A stretch of DNA of 41,436 nucleotides from the NCBI GenBank assembly GCA_028820845.1, contig JAPPII010000024.1:1-41436 (forward strand), written 5' to 3'. This document shows, in pieces, positions 7,390 to 14,784 of the stretch (position 1 is the first letter of the stretch; every line of letters begins with the position of its first letter). The position numbers were made by a program, and so were the translations under genes. The notes beneath the pieces were generated by a model. That model was not told the origin of the DNA and ran no database searches. It worked only from the letters and a program-made list of their open reading frames with translations. Origin of the DNA: Candidatus Poribacteria bacterium (GTDB lineage Bacteria > Poribacteria > WGA-4E > WGA-3G).

Positions 7390-7455
7390 TTACGGGATTC
7401 ACTATAATTCTTACAAATTGTCCAAACTATAGTATAGAAACGAAGAGTATGCTTA

Positions 7456-7707
7456 TCATATTCGTCTCTCGTATTCATCATGCGTTCCAATCCAAAACCA
7501 GACGAAATTCCCATCTTCTTCACGAGCTAACGCCCTATAACCTCTACTGACCCGTATTACCCAAAGGTCCCCCACTTTTTTAAAACGAAGAGAAGGGTGC
7601 CTGGGATTTTGCCGAAGGAGTCGAAATTTCTGAGGAACGCGTCTTTGGACATTGGGCGGAAGTTTTGCGCGAAATTCCCAAAAATCATCATCAAGAATAT
7701 GTGCCAT
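7456..7707 (-). CDS. RelE/ParE-superfamily toxin
   Basis: An 83-residue protein with the compact RelE fold pattern: N-terminal helices (FWEFRAKLPPNVQRRVPQKFRLL), a strand-turn rich in basic residues (PSLRFKKVGDLWVIRVSRGYRAL) and a C-terminal strand and tail (FVWFWIGTHDEYERRI). Members cleave mRNA on the ribosome or inhibit gyrase. Arg, Tyr and the terminal HDEYERRI resemble catalytic positions of ribosome-dependent members, so I favour an mRNA interferase. It starts one base after the upstream antitoxin stop. Confidence 0.8.
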   Translation of the reverse strand: MAHILDDDFWEFRAKLPPNVQRRVPQKFRLLRQNPRHPSLRFKKVGDLWVIRVSRGYRALAREEDGNFVWFWIGTHDEYERRI

Positions 7708-7708
7708 A

Positions 7709-8032
7709 CTACAACAGCTTTTGTAGTTCCTCTATGCTACGGTATTTGCCTTCTCGATAATTCTTAGATGCTTTATCAGCGAGGTGATCTAACCGTCCGG
7801 CTTTCACGTCCGCCTCAAACTTCCTTTCCCAGGCTTCTTCTTCGGCTATGAGTGCCTCATGTAGTCTCTTTTCAAGGGTTTTTAGCAATCCGGCTTCTGT
7901 AGGCTCCTCACACTTGACTTTTGAAACCTCCGGAATCCACCCCAGCCAACTCACACCGTTTTTTTGGATGTGAGCGGTATAGGTCTCCTCGAACACCTTG
8001 TCGTGAATTTCGACAGTTTTTATTTTTTCCAT
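7709..8032 (-). CDS. hybrid antitoxin: HicB-like N-terminus with a separate toxin-binding tail
   Basis: A 107-residue partner of the RelE-like toxin. Residues about 17-60 (YTAHIQKNGVSWLGWIPEV, then CEEPTEAGLLKTLEKRL) match the HicB-like fold also seen in the hicB gene at 5535-5870. The C-terminal half is different: FEADVKAGRL, then a helix ending SIEELQKLL. A near-identical ADVKAGRL segment occurs in the small protein at 37350-37580, so this looks like a mobile toxin-neutralising tail. HicB-like domains normally pair with HicA; here the partner is RelE-like, which implies domain exchange. ATG 8032 is preceded by AAGGAAAAAACCC. Confidence 0.78.
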   Translation of the reverse strand: MEKIKTVEIHDKVFEETYTAHIQKNGVSWLGWIPEVSKVKCEEPTEAGLLKTLEKRLHEALIAEEEAWERKFEADVKAGRLDHLADKASKNYREGKYRSIEELQKLL

Positions 8033-8063
8033 GGGTTTTTTCCTTGGGATAAAAAATGGATTT

Positions 8064-8181
8064 ATACCATTTCTAAAAGTTTATATTGCATTAACCCTAC
8101 CTGAGTGCACAGGCTAACAGCCTATGCTACAAAAACGCACAAACTAAAAGTTTATGCTACAATTTCAATCAGAAATGGTAT
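8064..8181. mobile_element. 118-bp MITE-like element with two tandem covarying hairpins
   Basis: Perfect 11-base terminal inverted repeats (ATACCATTTCT 8064-8074, AGAAATGGTAT 8171-8181) enclose two 26-base tandem units at 8107-8132 and 8137-8162. Each unit has the form GCACA - stem - loop - stem - ATGCTACAA. The stems differ (AGGCT/AGCCT versus AAACT/AGTTT) but each is self-complementary. The element lies between the hybrid antitoxin and the zincin gene and has no coding capacity. Confidence 0.6.
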
Positions 8182-8197
8182 TATACAGAGATTTTTT

Positions 8198-9151
8198 CTA
8201 TTTTCCAAGCTGTTTGCCCCCTTTCAAGGCACCCCACGGCACAAACTTCAATTCCCGCTTCCGCCGGAGCATCGGAGCAGCTGCAACGATCGCTTCCATG
8301 GCTTTCTGTTTCACGAGCAGGACATCTACTTCGTCTGTTACGCCGTCATTGTTCACGTCCGTGTCATACAAAATTGTAGTCTGCATAGCACGTCGGACAA
8401 GTAGGACATCCGACAAATCCACACGTCCATCATTGTTCACATCAGCATCTATTTCAGTGGGGGTTAGCAAATGATGGATAGAAAGAAAAGGCGATGTATC
8501 TAAAATCCTTGCGTCATCTGAAGTAAAAACAAGGTCTTGAACATCTGTCGTCAGATCATTTTTTCCCATCAGATGACGTTTGCCTTCCACGAAAGGATCA
8601 TCCGGATGCCCTAAACCAAATGCATGCCCAAGTTCATGTGCCAATGCCCAGTCTAAATAATCCGTTTCTGCTGCGGGTAACCACAATAAATGGTATCCAA
8701 ATTCTCTACCCCCAGGTCTCCCATTCTCCCCCCATCGCAAATGAATATGTTTCCCAACAACTTCGCCCCCTAATCTATCCGTGCCTTCCATGAAAACAAT
8801 ATTAGCCGTATTCTCGTTCCTAAATCTACCTGTATAGAGTGAGTCAGGACCCAACTCAAACCATACCTTATTCCTATCCAAAAGGTATTCTTTGAGTGTA
8901 TAGATGCTCTTATGAACCCGAATATTCCTTTCATATTCAAACGTCTTCCGCTTGAACCCATGCCGTTCCATTTCATCAGCATAGAAGGCTTGGACAGCTG
9001 AAACTATCTCGCCCAAGACTTTGGACTTACCTTCAACTTCGCGCTGGTCTGAAGGTATCAGATAGATAACCTCAATGGGTTCTTGCGGATAAGCAGCTAA
9101 TGAAACACTCAACAAAAGCCACACATAGAAAAAAAATCTGCTTCTATTCAT
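8198..9151 (-). CDS. secreted metzincin-like zinc protease with C-terminal dockerin-type domain
   Basis: A 317-residue exported protein. Residues 1-22 form a signal peptide (basic start, FFFYVWLLLSVSLAA core). The catalytic motif HELGHAFGLGH (172-182) is the metzincin zinc site HExxHxxGxxH, and a Met follows at 195 (HLMG), as expected for the Met-turn. Residues about 236-282 hold two calcium-loop repeats, DVNNDGRVDLSDVLL and DVNNDGVTDEVDVLL, the pattern of a type I dockerin or EF-hand pair. A basic tail follows. I start at ATG 9151 with AAGGA six bases upstream rather than the TTG two codons earlier. It probably degrades extracellular protein and may be docked to a partner through the dockerin; no cohesin is seen here. 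Confidence 0.85.
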   Translation of the reverse strand: MNRSRFFFYVWLLLSVSLAAYPQEPIEVIYLIPSDQREVEGKSKVLGEIVSAVQAFYADEMERHGFKRKTFEYERNIRVHKSIYTLKEYLLDRNKVWFELGPDSLYTGRFRNENTANIVFMEGTDRLGGEVVGKHIHLRWGENGRPGGREFGYHLLWLPAAETDYLDWALAHELGHAFGLGHPDDPFVEGKRHLMGKNDLTTDVQDLVFTSDDARILDTSPFLSIHHLLTPTEIDADVNNDGRVDLSDVLLVRRAMQTTILYDTDVNNDGVTDEVDVLLVKQKAMEAIVAAAPMLRRKRELKFVPWGALKGGKQLGK

Positions 9152-9244
9152 TTTCAATCCTTCAAAAATTAATTTTCAGAATCTCTTTTGTTAACCAATT
9201 CATCTGAGATCTACCATTAACAGAAAACATAAGTGTAAGAAAAC

Positions 9245-12200
9245 CTACCGAAAAACCTCATCAAGCCGCCAAATGAGCTTAAGCGCATCCGTCCAACCTG
9301 TTTTGGCAAACATATCCAACAGATTTAGTAAGTCTTCCAAAGCCTCACCATCTCGCACCTTGTCCCGGTGGTCAGCAAGGACAATTTCAACGAATTCAAC
9401 CACATCTCTCACTGCAATAGAATCGAGGTTATAACCGAACCGTTCGCTTGATCTTACGACTCCCGCTGCTAAATGCAATACCTCTTTAGGATTGCAGCTC
9501 AGGAAACTTGTTAGGAGTTGCATGAAATAGTGCGCCGTCGGTGCGAACATCATGCCAGACTCTTTTTCTTGAGCACAATCAATCACTTGTTCCATTAAAG
9601 GCTTGATCTTATTGTAGAAGCGGCAGCGTAACTCGTACGGAATTTTATTTTTTGATTCCTCACCTTTATTTCTTTCGTAAGCTACTGTAAAGTAAAGGCG
9701 CGTTATCACTGCATCAATCACTCCGTATGTGTCTTGCAACTTTCCCTTTACTTCTTCATCGTTAGGATTCTTAAATAATGCTGGACCTAACTTCTTAAGC
9801 GCATCGGCAGCTACAGCAATTGCCCTGCTTACCCACAAAATCCCTCGTTCAATAACTTCCTGTCCATCAGGAGTTTCAAGATTTCTTGGGATAACATAAT
9901 CATCCATGATCTGAGTCACAAGGCGAGCTAGAGGATTAGCAAATCGGATCGGATCTTTGAAAAACGTATCTTCAATTGTTTTCGATGTCCATCCATTCTG
10001 GCGAACGATTGTCAGTCCCACCAATAAAGCGATGAACGGATCTGACGGCTCTAATCCTTCTGTAGGTGGTGGTGTATGTGCCAGTAGTTTCGCCATCACA
10101 CGGGTCGTCCTATCTTCGTTTTCGTTTTCTCTTGCAGCAACCCAATTTAATGTATGATAGAGATACTTTTGAACAACGCGATTCTGTTCATGTCTTGCCC
10201 TATTGTTCATAATGCGCCAGAATCCTTCAGGCGTTTTGACAGAAACCTTAAACAATTCCATTGCTGTTACCATCCGCACAGAAGGCACAAGGTCATTCGC
10301 AAGCATTTCGATTGCGTCCAATATTTCGGCATCAGATTGGTGAAGTGCGAGTCTCAGTAGTCCACTAGCGGCTTCATGCCGTGGACAAGGCGAATAACCC
10401 GGAAAATCAAATTGAGTATCGTATTCAGGATTAAATTTGGGCTGTTCATGTTTCGCCGCTGCCAAGAGTACCTCTCGGCAAAAAGCGAAGGCATCACTCT
10501 CAAGACTATTAGCAATTCGACCAAGAAGTGACACACAAGCACTCAATTTATGCCAAAGCGAATCAATTACTTTTTTATCAGCCCCTATATCGCTTTTTAT
10601 AGCAGTGTACGCCTCTTGTAACCGTGGTAAAATTAACCGAGCTGCTGCTGGAGTTGGTACACCATTTTGCCAATCTGAACTGAATTTAGTGAGAGGACCA
10701 GAAAAGCGTCGTAATTCCTGATTTTGTGGTTTGCTTGTATCAACACCTTGTCTTTGGAAATCCTCTTCTTCAGTATATGCCGACCAAGTGGGAGGTTCAA
10801 CGCTAACCAGTGGTCTATTGTGTGGGACATCGTTCTCATGTGCCATTTTCTCTCGAATTTTCTTTCCTTCATTTGTAGTCAACAGATTTACAGGAATTTG
10901 TGCAAGAAGTCGGTTTCTTTGTCTTTCAAGTAGATCATTATGCTCATCATCGGCTGTTTCTATAGGGTGTGCCAAAATGCGTTCTTCAATCTGACAAAGT
11001 TGTTCCTGCGTAAACTCTGATGAGGCAGCTTCTAAGAATAGACCGAGTTCGTAATAGGTTTCGGGATATCTCTGGATTGGTTCCGCGATACAAAGTTCAA
11101 AAAGGTGTTGAGCGAAAACCTTGGGAAATTGTGAAGCTGCTTTCAAGAGCCGTTTCCAGAAGAACGCGACTACTACTTCATCACGAAAAATACAAAGGAG
11201 TGAATCAAGACGCGAATCTTCTGACCTCGCCAATTCTCCGATGTATTCAAATAGCGCGTCTGCCATTTTAATAGGTTCATCGGAGGAATTTCGTGCATCC
11301 CATATATAACTGCCGTCTTCCATAAAGTAAGCAGGTTTTCCACGAAAATTGAATGTTTCCACCATATCGTTAAGCGTCACACTATCTTTAAGATATCGAG
11401 CAATATGTTCTGTCACAATAAAAAAATTCAAACTTTGGATTACTGCTTGTGTTGCGTGGGACGGTGCTGCTTTCAGAAACTTGGGAAAATGCTTTACCAA
11501 TCTATATTGGCACATCCTGTAATCCTGACGGCGAGTACTTATCATAGGCATAACGCTGCTACTACCGAAACTTGTTTTTACACCACTGAGTTCATAGTAG
11601 GCAAAAACAGTGCGATAGATTGAGACGACAAGCTCGGGGTCATGTGTCCAAATACTATTAACATGCTCAGTCAACCATGACAAAAAACTTATTGGGAAAT
11701 TCTCTTCTTTCGTCAGATGGAGAACTTTTTCGAGAAGGGCACGAGATTCCTCGACATTCGTATGATAGGTCTTGGCAACAAGCGTCACAGCCCAACGACC
11801 ACCAAATCGATTATACCAGTCGTTCTCATTTGTTTCTCTCTCCCGCCATACCCATGTAAGTAACCGCCGACCAATCCGCCCACAAGTTTTTATAATTTCC
11901 GTGTTTTTGTACTTTATTGCTTGTTCAAGAATATCCCATGTGTGGGTTGCCAACTCCCAAGCAAAGCTAGCGTGCAAGTATTCCGAAACATGATCAAAAA
12001 ATTCGCTCCAGAAAACGTCCCTTTCAATTGGCAGTGTCCGGAGTGCTTGAAAAAGTCGTGTTACTGCCTCGTTGGCGATTTCTTCTCCGTTCTGGAACTT
12101 CTCTAAAATTGGTGACAGATCCTCAATCTCGCGTGCTTCATTTGCAACAACGCTTGTCGGAATCAAACGCGCCACAAGGCGTAAATGGACAGATTGATCG

Positions 12201-13300
12201 CTTGGAAAAAGGTGCCAAAACGCCTTCCAGAAACTTTCTGAGTCATAATACCACAGACGGGTGAAAAAGTAGGTGAGACTCGGTCGAAGAAAAAGCGGGC
12301 GTGATGGGTCTTCAAGGACAAAATCTTCAAGGTGCTGCGGTTCCTCATCAATGAGCAGAACGCTAATTGCGTAGTCAAAAAGGATATTATGAGAAAAAGC
12401 AATCCGTTGCCCGTTCAACGAAACCTTTGTCAAGATTTCATCACTCTGAAGCTTATCCCACGCGGTTTTTCTCACCGGATTATCAAGGTCCACATCATCA
12501 TAAATATCGTCAACTTTGACGGTCAACGAACATTTCTCAACCATTGGGTTTGAGATTCGGCGCAAAACGCGCTCGCTGATCTCATTTTTAACTCGCCGTC
12601 GCCAAAACAGATCAAGTAGCTGGACTTCAGAATGAATCTGACTAAAATCGGGGATATCCTGTGAAGATTTCAAAACTTTTTCTAATAGCCAGAGATTGAA
12701 AGGGTTTGCGAGGAGGTCCTTAAAGTCTTGGGTACCATCGTAGTAGATAGCTTTCGGACATCTAATCTGGTCAAAAGCCTCCAGAATCTCCACTTCATTG
12801 AAGGATGGAATCGTGAAATAGCGGCATAAAACACCTTCGTTCTGATATTTGGTGTCATCAGGGCTACCGAACAGATCTAAAAGTTCTTGTGATTTTTTTG
12901 CATCATAAGTTCGGACGGTGACGACGACATTCCATATACCTTTTAATTCTTGAATTGCGCTTCGGATTAGACGTAGAAAATTTTTGCGCGTCTGCTCGTC
13001 CCGCGCTGCGTCAAAGGCATCAAATAATAAGATTGCTTTCTGGTCTGAGATAGGAACGGATTTCAATCTTTCAATCAGATCGCCCTCATAAGACAACTCT
13101 TCGCGTAAAGTTTTGTCAGTACCATCTCCAAGTTGATCAACAGGAAGTATGAATACCGGTATTTCAAGAGATTCTAAGCTTAGGTAGAGTTCTTTTAGTA
13201 AGTACGTTTTCCCGACCCCCGGACTTCCTATAATGACTCCATTTCCTCGCGCGGCAAAGTCTCGCAAATCATTAAGTAGTTTTTCCCGCTTAATCTTCAT
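9245..13300 (-). CDS. STAND/NACHT-like NTPase with very long helical C-terminal region (candidate immune sensor)
   Basis: A 1351-residue protein. Residues 1-330 are a P-loop NTPase: Walker A GSPGVGKT (25-32), Walker B LLFDAFD (91-97), a sensor-1 Arg in VVVTVRTYD (about 130) and a NACHT-like NPFNLWLLEKVL segment near 200-215. From about 350 to the end the sequence is helix-rich without another enzymatic motif and is probably an alpha-solenoid sensor, as in STAND immune proteins. The start overlaps the SIR2 gene by 11 bases, and AAGGAG lies eight bases upstream. The coupling to a SIR2 gene is the main clue to function: the NTPase would sense an invader, oligomerise and switch on NAD+ cleavage. 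No transmembrane segment is seen. The sensing target is unknown. Confidence 0.82.
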   Translation of the reverse strand: MKIKREKLLNDLRDFAARGNGVIIGSPGVGKTYLLKELYLSLESLEIPVFILPVDQLGDGTDKTLREELSYEGDLIERLKSVPISDQKAILLFDAFDAARDEQTRKNFLRLIRSAIQELKGIWNVVVTVRTYDAKKSQELLDLFGSPDDTKYQNEGVLCRYFTIPSFNEVEILEAFDQIRCPKAIYYDGTQDFKDLLANPFNLWLLEKVLKSSQDIPDFSQIHSEVQLLDLFWRRRVKNEISERVLRRISNPMVEKCSLTVKVDDIYDDVDLDNPVRKTAWDKLQSDEILTKVSLNGQRIAFSHNILFDYAISVLLIDEEPQHLEDFVLEDPSRPLFLRPSLTYFFTRLWYYDSESFWKAFWHLFPSDQSVHLRLVARLIPTSVVANEAREIEDLSPILEKFQNGEEIANEAVTRLFQALRTLPIERDVFWSEFFDHVSEYLHASFAWELATHTWDILEQAIKYKNTEIIKTCGRIGRRLLTWVWRERETNENDWYNRFGGRWAVTLVAKTYHTNVEESRALLEKVLHLTKEENFPISFLSWLTEHVNSIWTHDPELVVSIYRTVFAYYELSGVKTSFGSSSVMPMISTRRQDYRMCQYRLVKHFPKFLKAAPSHATQAVIQSLNFFIVTEHIARYLKDSVTLNDMVETFNFRGKPAYFMEDGSYIWDARNSSDEPIKMADALFEYIGELARSEDSRLDSLLCIFRDEVVVAFFWKRLLKAASQFPKVFAQHLFELCIAEPIQRYPETYYELGLFLEAASSEFTQEQLCQIEERILAHPIETADDEHNDLLERQRNRLLAQIPVNLLTTNEGKKIREKMAHENDVPHNRPLVSVEPPTWSAYTEEEDFQRQGVDTSKPQNQELRRFSGPLTKFSSDWQNGVPTPAAARLILPRLQEAYTAIKSDIGADKKVIDSLWHKLSACVSLLGRIANSLESDAFAFCREVLLAAAKHEQPKFNPEYDTQFDFPGYSPCPRHEAASGLLRLALHQSDAEILDAIEMLANDLVPSVRMVTAMELFKVSVKTPEGFWRIMNNRARHEQNRVVQKYLYHTLNWVAARENENEDRTTRVMAKLLAHTPPPTEGLEPSDPFIALLVGLTIVRQNGWTSKTIEDTFFKDPIRFANPLARLVTQIMDDYVIPRNLETPDGQEVIERGILWVSRAIAVAADALKKLGPALFKNPNDEEVKGKLQDTYGVIDAVITRLYFTVAYERNKGEESKNKIPYELRCRFYNKIKPLMEQVIDCAQEKESGMMFAPTAHYFMQLLTSFLSCNPKEVLHLAAGVVRSSERFGYNLDSIAVRDVVEFVEIVLADHRDKVRDGEALEDLLNLLDMFAKTGWTDALKLIWRLDEVFR

Positions 13301-14516
13301 CGCTCATTCTCCTTATTATACGCCGACCTTCTTGTTTAATCCAATTCAATATATCTCTCGATCCACTTGACACGGATTTCGATTCGTCATCGTCAGAAGG
13401 ATCACTATCGCCTGATAGGTTCTGGGCATTTTCAATAGATCGCTCTCTACTCTCACATTGCCCTACGATTTCAGTGAAAAGATCCTCCAAACGCTGATGT
13501 GAATCTTTAAAAACCTCGTAAAATACGGTGGCAATACCATATTTGTCCTTGAGCCTTTTGGCTTTGTCCTTTGAATCTTTGGTATCTTCATCATCTCCGG
13601 TAGATATACCCATAACTGCGAAGTGAATGGATTTGTTCCACCCCCACAAGTCTGCACTGACAATTTCTAACATCTTCTTAAAATAGGGATCCTCCATACT
13701 GAACCCTACAAAAACGACCCTACGGGTTGCTAAAACAGCCCACAACAATTTCCGATGGAACGTCCATTTGTCCTCAGTTTCTGGATCTTCATCCGGTTGT
13801 TCAACGCGCAGCCCGTAATTTTTAATGTAGTCACAGACACTCAAAATAATACTCTCTCGATACCTATATATTCCATGTAGATGTGCAATTCGTTGTGGTA
13901 TATGAGGATCATTATGTCTTGATAGCAAGAATTCGTGAATGAGTCGAGGCGCATCTGGTCCAATTACCAAAGGGGTCCCATCTATAGGAGGAATCTTTTT
14001 ACCTTCTCGTAATGCTTCATCCTTTTTTTCTACCAATGCTGCTTCAAGGACAGTATCGTAATTTGTAGTTAAGATGCCTCTAACAGGAAGATCAACCAGC
14101 ATTCTGTGGAATTCATCATAGGCTGGAGATTTAGGTTTAAAAAGTTCATCAAGCAAAGCATAATATCTGCCTAAGTCACCCGTTTTATTTTTGATGTGTG
14201 ATTTGATGTCTTCAGCGTATGCTAATGCATCACCTTTCCGCGTTTGATCAAGACCGGCACCACATCTATTAGCTAAATTCTCTAATTCTTGCAGAAGTCC
14301 ATCCCAAGTTACATAGCGAACACGCGCGCTACTCCCGGATCCAACCATAAGCATAGCCTCGCCAGAGGCAACAAGTTCTATCAACTCCCGCTTTCGTTCT
14401 TCGTTCTCGTCCCATTCTTTGGACGTAAAAATTTCTAAATTATTCATGCAAAGAATTATGGGTTTGCTCAATTTCAAATTGTAACTTGCCCATAATAGAT
14501 CCTCCCAACCCTCCAT
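13290..14516 (-). CDS. SIR2-like NADase effector
   Basis: A 408-residue protein with the SIR2-like fold found in anti-phage effectors that destroy NAD+. Numbering from ATG 14516: the nucleotide loop is GSGSS (59-63), followed by TTNYD (150-154), HLHG with the putative catalytic His (212-215) and VGFSMED (270-276). The C-terminus is a charged Ser/Asp-rich linker (SGDSDPSDDDESKS) and a basic end. I chose 14516 because GAGGA lies five bases upstream and a promoter lies just above it. ATG 14447 (MNNLEIF) is an alternative that gives 385 residues but lacks a ribosome site. The zinc-finger Cys residues of protein deacetylases are not apparent, which favours NAD hydrolysis. It is translationally coupled to the STAND NTPase gene. 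Confidence 0.85.
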   Translation of the reverse strand: MEGWEDLLWASYNLKLSKPIILCMNNLEIFTSKEWDENEERKRELIELVASGEAMLMVGSGSSARVRYVTWDGLLQELENLANRCGAGLDQTRKGDALAYAEDIKSHIKNKTGDLGRYYALLDELFKPKSPAYDEFHRMLVDLPVRGILTTNYDTVLEAALVEKKDEALREGKKIPPIDGTPLVIGPDAPRLIHEFLLSRHNDPHIPQRIAHLHGIYRYRESIILSVCDYIKNYGLRVEQPDEDPETEDKWTFHRKLLWAVLATRRVVFVGFSMEDPYFKKMLEIVSADLWGWNKSIHFAVMGISTGDDEDTKDSKDKAKRLKDKYGIATVFYEVFKDSHQRLEDLFTEIVGQCESRERSIENAQNLSGDSDPSDDDESKSVSSGSRDILNWIKQEGRRIIRRMSDED

Positions 14517-14532
14517 TGCTGTCCTCGTTAAA

Positions 14533-14561
14533 ACAGTAGCACATTTAACAGGAAAAATCAA
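14533..14561 (-). promoter_or_regulatory. promoter of the SIR2-STAND operon
   Basis: On the minus strand TTGATT (14556-14561), 17 bases, then TACTGT (14533-14538) preceded by TG one base upstream (extended -10). It predicts a short leader that contains the GAGGA site used by ATG 14516. Confidence 0.5.
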
Positions 14562-14585
14562 GGGGAATCGAGAAATCGAGATGAC

Positions 14586-14662
14586 ATAAACATGCCGCCC
14601 CTACGGGGCTGAAGCGGTGGGTAGAATCTCTGTCTATAAATATGCTGCCCCTACGGGGCTAA
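14586..14662. repeat. two direct copies of a REP-like palindrome
   Basis: GCCCCTACGGGGC occurs at 14597-14609 and 14647-14659, exactly 50 bases apart. Similarity extends left (ATAAACATGCC versus ATAAATATGCT), so each unit is about 25 bases. The palindrome is a typical interspersed element between genes and lies upstream of the SIR2 operon promoter. Confidence 0.6.
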
Positions 14663-14701
14663 GGAGGCTTATCTTTGATACAACGTGCGTCTTGGAAATT
14701 A

Positions 14702-14723
14702 GGCGAGGTTGGGAAACCTCGCC
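14702..14723. repeat. palindrome GGCGAGGTT/AACCTCGCC
   Basis: Nine-base perfect arms separated by four bases. It lies between the SIR2 operon and the broken restriction gene. It is not followed by a U-run, so it is more likely an interspersed palindrome than an intrinsic terminator. Confidence 0.5.
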
Positions 14724-14784
14724 AGCGAAGATAAAGGCAATCTTCATGAACGGACAGGAAGTGGAACAACTCTTACCGAAATTT

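Noticed and set aside
14586-14662. CRISPR-like array
   Set aside because: Only two short palindromic units, no third repeat, no spacer pattern and no cas gene in the window.
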